From: UBA11512 sp964623895
GTDB taxonomy: Bacteria; Bacillota; Clostridia; Oscillospirales; CAG-272
Length of the DNA stretch: 20,687 nucleotides
NCBI GenBank assembly: GCA_964623895.1
Contig: CAZUWA010000026.1
Coordinates: forward strand, 1-20,687
Reading direction: 5' to 3'
Position numbers and translations under genes: made by a program. The notes beneath the pieces are model-generated. The model saw nothing but the letters and a program-made list of their open reading frames with translations. It ran no database searches and was not told the origin of the DNA. The first letter of the stretch is position 1. Each line of letters begins with the position of its first letter. This document shows positions 1-7,457 of this stretch, piece after piece.

Positions 1-106
1 TGTTCTGAATGATTGTGTTATAAGCGAATATTGTACTTTCCTTATAGGAGACATAGGTTTTTCCTCTACTGTCAGGCAGGGGTAGTAATAATCTCCGATA
101 TCGAAA

Positions 107-147
107 TAAAAAAACAAACTGCCCGGAAGGTGTATAATCTTCCGGGC
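107..147 (-). terminator. Intrinsic terminator of the hydrogenase operon
   Basis: A perfect 9-bp stem (GCCCGGAAG at 121-129 and CTTCCGGGC at 139-147) encloses a 9-nt loop. Read on the minus strand, the stem is followed by AGTTTGTTTTTTTATT, a good U-tract. It lies about 110 nt past the stop of the last hydrogenase gene, so it should end that operon. On the plus strand the sequence after the stem is not T-rich, so activity in that direction is unlikely. Positions 1-106 and 148-255 show no gene that I can support. Confidence 0.85.
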
Positions 148-255
148 ATCTTTGCCGCCAAATTTCTCAATAGGAACTACAGAAAAATTGGCTTTTTTCT
201 TTTGGTACGATCTTTTTAAGACGGTATTTTGATCGTGTCTTTTTCTTTCGCTTTT

Positions 256-1686
256 TTACTTTAGTACTGAGATTGCGTCGCTGATGGTCTTTTCCAGTGC
301 TTCACGACCGTATTTATCAACTTCGGTCTTGTTTTTCTCACCGTGCGTCAAGCATCCTGCGCCGCCGATGCATCCGCCGATGCACGCCATACCCTCTATG
401 AAGTTGCCGTCTAAAACGCCCTTGCTTAGTTTAAGCAGTGCCACGCGGCAGGCTTCGATTCCGTCGCAGACGACAGGTCGAACCTCAAAGTCGATATTTT
501 GCTCCTTCATTGCTTGAACCGCTGCATCAGATAGACCGCCGCTACGTGCGAAGATTCTGCCGTAGTAGGATGCGTTGTCAAGAACACCTTCCTCCAGTTT
601 TTCGATCTCAAGATCGCGGCTATCAAACAGCGCTTGCAATTCTTCGAATGTGAGCACGGTGTCAACATAAGGTTTGACTGATTCCAACTGTACTTCTGCT
701 TTTTTTGCGGTACACGGCCCGATAAATATCACCTTTGCGTTCGGTGTGGTTTCCTTTATATACTTTGCCAAAGTTGCCATCGGGGACAGATTGTGAGAAA
801 TGTGTTCTGTAAGATTCGGGAATTGGGACTTGATATACTGTACGAATGCAGGGCAACAGGAACTGGTCAAAACTCCTTTTTCGGCAAGTTCGCGTGCCTC
901 TGCCATGGCGACCATATCTGCTCCCAACGCCGCTTCAATAACATCGTGAAAACCAAGTTTTTTTAATCCCGTTATGACTTGTCCGAGCTTTGCATAGGAG
1001 AACTGGCTTGAAATGGAAGGAGCTACAAGCGCATAAACTTTATAACCGTCTTCATTTGTGTTGCGATTTCCTTTTTTGAGGATCTCAATGGCATCGACAA
1101 TATAGGATTTATCCATAATTGCGCCGAATGGACATTGATAGACGCATGCACCGCACTGGATACACTTGGAATTGTCGATGGTTGCCGATTTATCTTCATT
1201 CATTGAGATGGCTTTGACCTTGCAAGCATTTTGACAGGGGCGTCTTCGGCTGACGATCGCCGTATAGGGGCAGACTTTCGCGCAAGCGCCGCATTCTTTA
1301 CATTTTGTTTTGTCAATATGCGCTACGTGATTGCTGTCAAAGGACAGCGCTCCGAATTTGCAGACATCCTCGCAACGATGTGCGAGACATCCGCGACAAG
1401 CGTTTGTGACTTCGTATCCGCCGACAGGACATTCATCGCATGCAATGTCGATCACTTCGATGATGTTTGGATTGCTTTTATCACCGCCAATGGCGAGTTT
1501 GACGCGTTCGCCGAGAATGGCCCTCTCTTTGTAAACACAGCAGCGCATAGTCGGTTCTTTTCCGGGGAAAAGACGTTCCGGAATATCCATCAACTCTTCA
1601 AGCAATTTATCGTTCCATGCCAAACGCGCTACTTCACGCAGAACCTTATATTTTAAATGTTGTACTTTAGTATCAAATTTACGCAT
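256..1686 (-). CDS. Group B-type monomeric [FeFe] hydrogenase
   Basis: Predicted cytoplasmic ferredoxin-linked iron-only hydrogenase (2 H+ + 2 e- to H2) of 476 aa. The N-terminal half has cysteine clusters for accessory Fe-S centres: C97/C100/C105/C109, C129/C132/C135/C139 and C175/C178/C181/C185, plus C83/C86. The H-cluster motifs follow: L1 TSSCCPAF at 274-281, L2 GPCTAKKAE at about 323-331, and L3 EGMACIGGCIGG at 431-442. The Ala-Phe ending of L1 and the Gly before Pro-Cys in L2 point to group B (HydA2-like) rather than bifurcating group A. The ATG start has the ribosome site AGAGGAAAAA just upstream. It is the last gene of the minus-strand operon, 16 nt after the phosphatase gene. No HydB/HydC partner is visible, so a non-bifurcating ferredoxin enzyme is likely. 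The hydrogenase call is firm; the subgroup is inferred from motifs. Confidence 0.9.
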   Translation of the reverse strand: MRKFDTKVQHLKYKVLREVARLAWNDKLLEELMDIPERLFPGKEPTMRCCVYKERAILGERVKLAIGGDKSNPNIIEVIDIACDECPVGGYEVTNACRGCLAHRCEDVCKFGALSFDSNHVAHIDKTKCKECGACAKVCPYTAIVSRRRPCQNACKVKAISMNEDKSATIDNSKCIQCGACVYQCPFGAIMDKSYIVDAIEILKKGNRNTNEDGYKVYALVAPSISSQFSYAKLGQVITGLKKLGFHDVIEAALGADMVAMAEARELAEKGVLTSSCCPAFVQYIKSQFPNLTEHISHNLSPMATLAKYIKETTPNAKVIFIGPCTAKKAEVQLESVKPYVDTVLTFEELQALFDSRDLEIEKLEEGVLDNASYYGRIFARSGGLSDAAVQAMKEQNIDFEVRPVVCDGIEACRVALLKLSKGVLDGNFIEGMACIGGCIGGAGCLTHGEKNKTEVDKYGREALEKTISDAISVLK

Positions 1687-1702
1687 TTTTTCCTCTTTCA
1701 GT

Positions 1703-2875
1703 TTAGAAATAGCTGACCTTGATGCATTTGCCCATCTTTTTTAGGCAACGGGAAAGCTCTTCAACAAGATTCATTTTAATATTGAAATTGATCGGAAGGT
1801 CCGGATTTTGGTGAGCGGGGTTGATAGCTCTGCCCACATAAAAATTAATATCCGTTGCTTCTTCGAATAAAAGCCGGCTAATCAGCGATGCGCCGTCTTT
1901 TTTAAAACTCCAGTCTTCGTAGAGTTTGTTCTCTCCGAGGTAGTCATTAGCATACTCAATAACCCTGTTCATGGTAATGACCCCCTCTGTCACCAGATCT
2001 ACACCTTCAATATACGCGATCGGTGGAATATCACTGCGCTCAAAGTCAAGGCTTGCCCGTACGGGTTTGCCGAGAAATCTTGCTGCAATGGAAGAGGTCG
2101 TTCCGCCGCAGATGATGTGTTTGCCTTCCTTTGAGAAAAACAGCGACATCATGCGGTTTGCGTCATCTCTGTTTGAAGGAGGACCGAACAGAATGTTCAT
2201 CGGCTCTCTCCTGCGGATTTTCAAGACGCAGGCGGTTGCGTCATCTCCGGGTTTGTTTCCGTAGAGATTGTTGCATTCATCGACCAACATGGTGGAAAGA
2301 TTTTTTGCCGTATAGCCTCCTGCGGAAAGCGCAAGCATATAGTCTGCAATATCTTCTCTCTTCCACCCGAAGTTGTACTTGATTCCCATTCCCGCATGTG
2401 GACAACCATCGCTCATGGCGATAAATACATCCTCCTCTTGAAGGCGAATGACGGATTTGTAGATCTTTTTGCCTCCGATATGCATTTCTGTTTTGGGATA
2501 ATCATAAACAGCGTGGTCACGGATGATGATGACTTGTGGATTGTCATACTGAATGATCTCCGCTGTTTCGTTGTTTTGAAGGTGGATGATGGTAAATGTG
2601 GAGTAAGCTACGCCACGCACCGAACAGACGGGCAAGGTTGCGGCAATTGTGGAAACGCACTCTTCTATATCAAGTCCTGCAGCCATCATGGTCGAAATGA
2701 TCTTAGAAGTCAGCGTTGAAAGAATGCTTGCCTTCACGCCCGACCCGAGACCGTCTGCCAATACAATGACGGTTGAATTTTCGGTTTCTTCCACGATATC
2801 CACATGGTCTCCGCAAAGCTCTTCGCCGGCATGATTGATGCTTTTATATCCGATCTCTGCACATAAATCATTCAT
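1703..2875 (-). CDS. SpoIIE-type PP2C serine phosphatase, hydrogenase-associated
   Basis: A 390-aa soluble protein. Residues 1-220 form a PP2C/SpoIIE phosphatase domain with the metal-binding acidic motifs ADGLGSG (D41), MSDG (D156) and GDDAT (D211, D212). Such enzymes dephosphorylate Ser/Thr on protein partners such as anti-sigma-factor antagonists. Residues about 228-390 form a second region that I do not recognise; it contains GGTTSSIAARFLG and an acidic tail-ward stretch. The ATG start lies inside the end of the upstream sensory hydrogenase gene (8-nt overlap) with an AGGAG ribosome site about 11 nt upstream, which suggests translational coupling. PP2C phosphatases are known neighbours of group C [FeFe] hydrogenases, where they are thought to carry the H2 signal. 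No cognate kinase or STAS protein is encoded nearby. The substrate is unknown. Confidence 0.88.
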   Translation of the reverse strand: MNDLCAEIGYKSINHAGEELCGDHVDIVEETENSTVIVLADGLGSGVKASILSTLTSKIISTMMAAGLDIEECVSTIAATLPVCSVRGVAYSTFTIIHLQNNETAEIIQYDNPQVIIIRDHAVYDYPKTEMHIGGKKIYKSVIRLQEEDVFIAMSDGCPHAGMGIKYNFGWKREDIADYMLALSAGGYTAKNLSTMLVDECNNLYGNKPGDDATACVLKIRRREPMNILFGPPSNRDDANRMMSLFFSKEGKHIICGGTTSSIAARFLGKPVRASLDFERSDIPPIAYIEGVDLVTEGVITMNRVIEYANDYLGENKLYEDWSFKKDGASLISRLLFEEATDINFYVGRAINPAHQNPDLPINFNIKMNLVEELSRCLKKMGKCIKVSYF

Positions 2876-4556
2876 CGCCGATAGACTCCTTTAATTTTGT
2901 CAGGGCGATTTTGGTCTCTGCCGCGGTCTCGCCTAAGAGAGAAGCAATCTCTTGCACGATCCGCATCTGTTTGTCGACAACGGTATCGGCAACCTCGATC
3001 GTTTGCTTGTTGATCCTTGCCTTCTTCTCTTTTTCGTCCTCTTCGTCGGTGATGTCACGCATGATGCAGATGAGTATGTGGGAATCTCGGACATAAACAA
3101 TGGTTTGCTCTACATATTTTTTATATTCCGCAAGATAGGTACGCCGATCGCGAACCGATCTGCCGGTGCTTTTTACCTGCATGAACACGGTAGGATCAAG
3201 AATGCGCACGACCTGTTCTCCAAGGACGTCCGATGCCGATCGGATATTCATGATTTTTCTTGCTGCGGCATTGATTTGCTGGACTTCAAGATTTTCATTG
3301 AGAACGATCAGACCGTTGGGGGAATTTTTTACGATTGTGTCGGAGAAACTCTCCGCCTTCTCTTTGAGGAAAGGCAGACACATCGAAACCTCTGATTTCC
3401 CTTGAATGATTGCTACTGCTTTTTCGCGGCAGGAATTGTAACCGCAAGAACCGCAATTCAGTTCATCGGATGGCTTAAATTTACCCATTTGACGGAGAAT
3501 AGAGACGATCTCGGCCTCGGAAGGTTGCGGAAGATCACGATTCAGCACCGCAAAATGCTTTTTGATCTCCTTCTGTGGCGGTTGTTCAACATCAAAGTCC
3601 CGTTCGCCTGCATAGGCGGCTACGGTCATATAGTCTTTGACAGGTGAAACGCGGCGATATTTTTCTACAACAGGACCGCCGATGCAACTGCCGATGCAAG
3701 ATGACATTTCAATAAAGCATTTGTGGATTTTCCCACTTTCGATATCCTTAAGCGCCGCAATACAACTTTTTATGCCGTCGACGGCGAGGTAAGTATATCC
3801 GGGTTCTCGCGTTGTCATTGTTTTTAAAATACCGCCGGCCGTAGGGAAGAATCGGGCGCGGCTTTCGGGAGTGCTGTCCAATTCTTTTTCAAGCTCGATC
3901 TTTTCTGCTTTCAGTAAGTTATTCAACTCTTCAAAAGTCAAAACGGCGTCAACGAGGCTACCGTAAGAATCGGCTTCGTCCTTTTTTGCAACGCAAGGAC
4001 CGATGAAGACGGTCTTGGCGTTCGGTATTCTTTTTTTGATATCGGCACAGTGTGCCTGCATGGGTGAAAGCACATCCGCAAGGTATTCGACGGCATTCGG
4101 AAAGTGTTTTTGGATCAAAAGGTTGACCGAATGACAACATGAAGTAATGATGATATCTCTTTCTTCTTCATGTAGCATGCGTTCGTATTCGTTTTTGACA
4201 ATGGTTGCTCCGATGGCGGTTTCTTCGACATCGTAAAAGCCGAGCTTTCTTAAAGCGCGGCGCATTGATTCGATACCGACGCCTTCGTAATTGGCAATGA
4301 AGGAGGGAGCAAGGCTGACTACAACCGGATCGCCGCTTTGAAGCAGGACTCTTACCTTTTCGGTGCCGTCAACGATTTCTTTTGCATCTTGTGGGCAAAC
4401 GACAAAGCAATGACCACAGAGGATGCATTCATCACTGACGATGTGCGCTTGATTGCCTGAAAAACGAATCGACTTGACCGGGCAGTGCCGGATGCACTTA
4501 TAACAATTTTTACAGTTGGATTTTTTCAGCGTCAGGCAGTTTACCAATGTTTTCAC
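2868..4556 (-). CDS. hydS: Group C sensory [FeFe] hydrogenase with PAS domain (HydS-like)
   Basis: A 562-aa multidomain protein, probably an H2 sensor rather than a bulk catalyst. In order: two [4Fe-4S] ferredoxin motifs (C15/C18/C21/C25 and C44/C47/C50/C54); an H-cluster domain with L1 TSCCHSVN at 138-145, L2 GPCVAKKDE at about 186-194 and L3 EMSSCIGSCIGG at 283-294; an extra Fe-S domain with C368, C371, C376 and C393; a PAS domain at about 405-505; and a charged helical tail (about 505-555) that may dimerise. The His in L1 replaces the Pro of catalytic hydrogenases, as expected for the sensory class. It overlaps the upstream [2Fe-2S] gene by ATGA and the downstream phosphatase gene by 8 nt, so the three are probably made together. 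The family assignment is strong; the sensing role is known only by analogy. Confidence 0.9.
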   Translation of the reverse strand: MKTLVNCLTLKKSNCKNCYKCIRHCPVKSIRFSGNQAHIVSDECILCGHCFVVCPQDAKEIVDGTEKVRVLLQSGDPVVVSLAPSFIANYEGVGIESMRRALRKLGFYDVEETAIGATIVKNEYERMLHEEERDIIITSCCHSVNLLIQKHFPNAVEYLADVLSPMQAHCADIKKRIPNAKTVFIGPCVAKKDEADSYGSLVDAVLTFEELNNLLKAEKIELEKELDSTPESRARFFPTAGGILKTMTTREPGYTYLAVDGIKSCIAALKDIESGKIHKCFIEMSSCIGSCIGGPVVEKYRRVSPVKDYMTVAAYAGERDFDVEQPPQKEIKKHFAVLNRDLPQPSEAEIVSILRQMGKFKPSDELNCGSCGYNSCREKAVAIIQGKSEVSMCLPFLKEKAESFSDTIVKNSPNGLIVLNENLEVQQINAAARKIMNIRSASDVLGEQVVRILDPTVFMQVKSTGRSVRDRRTYLAEYKKYVEQTIVYVRDSHILICIMRDITDEEDEKEKKARINKQTIEVADTVVDKQMRIVQEIASLLGETAAETKIALTKLKESIGDE

Positions 4557-4816
4557 TCCTTTTTACTTTGAACGGCATTCAGCACATATGTTTTGAAAAA
4601 CTCTCTGAAGTTTTCTCTTGTCACACCTGCGTGAATATTGTCATTTACTTGAACAGTGACGCCGATACGATTGCACTCTCCGATACAGAAACTGCCGGAA
4701 AGAACCACATCGTCCTCAAGATGAAATTCAGCGATTGCCTGTTCCATGAGTTCAACAATCTCTCTTGAGCCTTTCAAATGGCAGGAAGAGCCGACACAGA
4801 TCTGTACAAACAGCAT
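4553..4816 (-). CDS. Thioredoxin-like [2Fe-2S] ferredoxin (NuoE/HydC-like), copy 2
   Basis: An 87-aa protein with four cysteines in the spacing of thioredoxin-fold [2Fe-2S] proteins: CVGSSC (C7, C12), then FCIGEC (C44, C48). It corresponds to the NuoE/HydC electron-transfer domain without any flavoprotein partner. It lies between its paralog (12 nt upstream) and the sensory hydrogenase (ATGA overlap). It probably passes electrons to or from the sensory hydrogenase, or senses redox state, but that is inference. The similarity to the neighbouring 80-aa protein (CxGSSCHxKGS and GxFCxGxC) shows a tandem duplication that has since diverged. Confidence 0.88.
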   Translation of the reverse strand: MLFVQICVGSSCHLKGSREIVELMEQAIAEFHLEDDVVLSGSFCIGECNRIGVTVQVNDNIHAGVTRENFREFFKTYVLNAVQSKKE

Positions 4817-4828
4817 AATCTGACAACC

Positions 4829-5071
4829 TTATGCCTTAGGCAAAACTTCTTTCTTAAAGAATTCTTCAACACTTTCCGGCGTGACGGAATAGAAGGAGTC
4901 TCCTATAGTGACGCAAACGCCCTGTTGGCACTTTCCGGTGCAGAATGTCCCGCTCAGTTCGATTCTGTCACCAAGCCCGTTTTCGGTGATAAGAGACCGA
5001 AGGTGCTCCACTACCTGTCTGGAACCTTTGATGTGGCAGGAACTTCCGATACAAACTGTAATTTTGATCAT
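4829..5071 (-). CDS. Thioredoxin-like [2Fe-2S] ferredoxin (NuoE/HydC-like), copy 1
   Basis: An 80-aa protein and the first gene of the hydrogenase operon. The [2Fe-2S] ligands are visible as CIGSSC near residue 7 and FCTGKC near residue 44. An additional cysteine in QQGVC is absent from the paralog. The ATG start at 5071 has a GAGG ribosome site about 9 nt upstream and a leader of about 120 nt from the predicted promoter. It is a soluble electron-transfer protein, probably working with the downstream hydrogenases. No NADH-binding subunit is present nearby, so the electron partner is unknown. Confidence 0.88.
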   Translation of the reverse strand: MIKITVCIGSSCHIKGSRQVVEHLRSLITENGLGDRIELSGTFCTGKCQQGVCVTIGDSFYSVTPESVEEFFKKEVLPKA

Positions 5072-5202
5072 GAAACTGTACCTCGAAATTTTTATATTTT
5101 TTTGTACGAATGAGAGAAGTTTTTCAAATCGAGCGAACTTTTTTTGTTGTGCGACATGTGCCGATTTTCTCGCTTCTCACCGACGGCTTTTTAAACCACT
5201 TC

Positions 5203-5231
5203 ATTATATCATAAGTATTTGAAAAATGCAA
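5203..5231 (-). promoter_or_regulatory. Sigma-A-type promoter of the hydrogenase operon
   Basis: Read on the minus strand, TTGCAT (5226-5231) and TATAAT (5203-5208) are separated by exactly 17 nt. Transcription should begin near 5195, giving a leader of about 124 nt before the first [2Fe-2S] gene. The leader holds A/T runs but no riboswitch fold that I can recognise. Confidence 0.75.
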
Positions 5232-5371
5232 CAGAAAAAAATGCAAAAATCTACACTTTTGTAGTATGGGTAAATTTTCAAAGTAAATTCCGGAATTGAA
5301 TTTGAGGTGGAACTTAACCCGAGAAAGACTTTATGGTAGAGTTTAGTCCGGGAAGGAGGCATTCCCAGACT

Positions 5372-5663
5372 ATGATAAACAATAGAAAAAACAAACACAT
5401 GGTGCTAGATGATCTGATTGAAATACAGGAGTGCCTGAACAAAGGTATGACCTTCCGAGCCATCGCCGAAAGGATCTGTAAGGATCCAACTACCGATCGA
5501 AAGAGGCGAAGCTGCACAGTAGGACGCATAAAAACAGTTTTGTCAAGACAAATGAAACCTATTCAAAGCACTGTTTGTATGCAACGGCTGTCCGAAACGA
5601 AACTATCAGGTGTGTTTTACGTATCGGAAATTGAAAGTAAAAAATAAATTGTGTTTGCGATAA
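5372..5663 (+). pseudogene. IS30-type transposase remnant (5' end, two frameshifts)
   Basis: The first 40 or so codons match the N-terminal helix-turn-helix of IS30-like transposases: an LDDLIEIQECLNKGMTFRAI core followed by a KDPTT motif. Reading then continues in a second frame from about 5500 (KEAKLHSRTHKNSFVKTNET) and in a third from 5571 (LFVCNGCPKRNYQVC, a Cys-x2-Cys segment), ending at TAA 5661-5663. This order fits one ancestral protein broken by at least two frameshifts. The rest of the transposase, including the DDE core, is missing. A GGAGG ribosome site at 5354-5358 lies in the loop of a small GGGAA/TTCCC hairpin, possibly an old translational control. The single-frame 104-aa reading from 5333 is therefore not a real gene. 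Confidence 0.75.
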
Positions 5664-5678
5664 AATCAAAGAAAACAC

Positions 5679-5707
5679 TTGATTTTTCAGTGATTTCGTG
5701 ATACTAT
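5679..5707 (+). promoter_or_regulatory. Putative promoter of the DUF3737 operon
   Basis: TTGATT (5679-5684) and TACTAT (5702-5707) are spaced by 17 nt, and transcription would start about 27 nt before the DUF3737 ATG. A TATAAT at about 5716-5721 lacks a good -35 box, so I prefer the upstream pair. Confidence 0.5.
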
Positions 5708-5740
5708 TGACTTGTATAATATCAGGGGGAAGAGAAGACC

Positions 5741-6586
5741 ATGTACACCATATCCGGAAAAATGTTTGATGAAGAACGTGCACTTTATGCACTTTCCGAT
5801 TGCAAAGTTGAGAATTGTAGTTTTGAAGGTCCTGCCGATGGTGAATCGGCTTTCAAGGAAGCGCATCATATCGAAGTGGAAAATTGCACTTTTAAACTGC
5901 GCTATCCTTTTTGGCACACAAGGAATGCCGAGCTCGATCGGATCACCATGACTGACACTTGCCGTGCCGCGCTTTGGTACTGTGATTGCATTCGTGTGCA
6001 GAACAGTAATTTAAACGGCATTAAATGTTTACGGGAAAGCGGAAATGTCACCTTTGAAAATGTTAATGCAAATTCAGATGAATTCGGCTGGAGATGCCAT
6101 GATTTGACTTTTGAAAACTGTAAGATCAATAGCGTATATTTGCTTTTTGAATGCAAAAACATTTCTGTTAGGAATTTTGGCATGACCGGCAAATATTCTT
6201 TTCAATACCTTGAAAATGCCACTATTTTTGATGCAGATCTGGATACCAAAGACGCTTTTTGGCATGCAAAAAATGTACATATCAAAAATTGTACTGTCAA
6301 AGGAGAGTATCTTGCGTGGTATTCCGATGGATTGACCTTTGAAAACTGTCATATCATTGGTACGCAGCCTTTCTGTTACTGCAAAGATCTCACACTGATT
6401 AATTGCACAATGGACAAAACTGACCTTGCTTTTGAATATTCCGAGGTTAGGGCAGATGTCAACGGAGAGATTCTTTCGGTGAAAAATCCCTGTTCCGGAG
6501 AGATTGTTGCCGACAGTTTTGGCGAGATCATTCATGACAATCCGGTCTATCAGAATAATTGTCGCATCACCGTGCGTCAAAAATAA
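5741..6586 (+). CDS. DUF3737 right-handed beta-helix protein
   Basis: A 281-aa protein built of short repeats of the type xxIxNCxxxG (for example KVENCSFEG, VENCTFKLRYPFWH, LTFENCKI, VHIKNCTVKGEYLAWYS, LTLINCTM), the pattern of a right-handed parallel beta-helix. The conserved segments DGESAFKEA, RYPFWH, CRAALWY, DAFWHAKNV and IGTQPFCYC match my memory of the DUF3737 family, common in gut Firmicutes. It has no signal peptide or membrane segment, so it is probably cytoplasmic. The fold resembles pectate-lyase-like scaffolds, but I see no known catalytic set, and the function is unknown. A GGGGGAAGAGA ribosome site precedes the ATG. It heads a plus-strand operon with two membrane proteins, starting 17 nt before the first of them. 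Confidence 0.85.
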   Translation: MYTISGKMFDEERALYALSDCKVENCSFEGPADGESAFKEAHHIEVENCTFKLRYPFWHTRNAELDRITMTDTCRAALWYCDCIRVQNSNLNGIKCLRESGNVTFENVNANSDEFGWRCHDLTFENCKINSVYLLFECKNISVRNFGMTGKYSFQYLENATIFDADLDTKDAFWHAKNVHIKNCTVKGEYLAWYSDGLTFENCHIIGTQPFCYCKDLTLINCTMDKTDLAFEYSEVRADVNGEILSVKNPCSGEIVADSFGEIIHDNPVYQNNCRITVRQK

Positions 6587-6603
6587 ATATACAGGAGGGC
6601 TCT

Positions 6604-7377
6604 ATGGACAAAACGATAGAAACTACCAACACAGAATTTGTTGGACCTCAAAAAACAACAGAAGAACAGAAAAACATTTTTGAAAAGGCATTTTCCGGCG
6701 GACTGTATCTTGCTCTTTGTATCGTATCGACCGTCGCTGCCGCACTGTCTTTCACAAGTGGAGCAGTGGATATTGTGAGCATACTGGTCTGCATCGGTAT
6801 TTGGCTGACGTACGGATATGCAAAAAAAGGCGTGTTGTCAAACAAAGTCAGCCATCTTGATCTGATCCGTGTTCCGCTTTTGATCAAGCAAATCCTTTTG
6901 ATCGTTTTGGCAATATTTATTGCAGTAACAGGGCTGATTGCCATTGCCTCTACATTGATCAGCGCTACATTTATAAACGAACTGTACAGTTTACTGGATC
7001 AAGCACTCTCAGAACTGGTCAATGAGTTCATCCCGGAACTGGCACCATATGCACAGCCGATCATCGAAATGCTCTTCGGGGTTACTGGCATTGGCGCGGT
7101 CATCACCTTGGTTGTTACGATCATTGCTTCATTGGTTCTCATACTGTTTTCCATTCTCTTTAATGGCGCGGCATTATCGGCGGTGAAGAATTTCAAGTGC
7201 ATGCTGAAAAATCAAAAGTTCAAACTACGCACTTTTAAAACGATGCGCATTTGGCTGATCGTGATGGGTGTTGCAAACTGTCTGACTGCGGATTTCTTGT
7301 CTGCCGCAGCAATGATCATTGCCTTTGTTTTCGTAGGTCAACTGATCGATACGCTGAAAAAGGACGGCATTGGCTGA
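6604..7377 (+). CDS. Multi-pass membrane protein of unknown function, paralog A
   Basis: A 257-aa protein. The ATG at 6604 is chosen because AGGAGG lies 6-11 nt upstream; an in-frame start at 6559 sits inside the DUF3737 gene. After a soluble N-terminus of about 32 residues come hydrophobic segments at about 34-52, 55-70, 88-115, 152-185 and 215-245. A GYAKKG motif (71-76) follows the second segment. The next gene encodes a clear paralog with the same motif and order. The best guess is an integral membrane protein working with its paralog as a pair. I do not recognise the family. Confidence 0.8.
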   Translation: MDKTIETTNTEFVGPQKTTEEQKNIFEKAFSGGLYLALCIVSTVAAALSFTSGAVDIVSILVCIGIWLTYGYAKKGVLSNKVSHLDLIRVPLLIKQILLIVLAIFIAVTGLIAIASTLISATFINELYSLLDQALSELVNEFIPELAPYAQPIIEMLFGVTGIGAVITLVVTIIASLVLILFSILFNGAALSAVKNFKCMLKNQKFKLRTFKTMRIWLIVMGVANCLTADFLSAAAMIIAFVFVGQLIDTLKKDGIG

Positions 7378-7457
7378 AAAATTCTCTCCCGATCGGCAAA
7401 AAAACACACAGGCACAAGCCGTCTCACCTGACTACGAAAGGAATGGTCACAAACAAG

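Noticed and set aside
13..219. Plus-strand 68-aa open frame at the window start
   Set aside because: It crosses the terminator hairpin at 121-147, has no convincing ribosome site and no recognisable domain.
1231..1656. 141-aa plus-strand frame
   Set aside because: It is antisense to the firmly assigned group B hydrogenase and shows no motif or ribosome site.
5072..5195. Possible riboswitch in the leader of the hydrogenase operon
   Set aside because: The leader is long enough but shows only A/T runs and 4-bp pairings, with no recognisable conserved core.
6074..6580. 168-aa minus-strand frame
   Set aside because: It is the reverse shadow of the DUF3737 gene, whose repeated codon pattern keeps other frames open.
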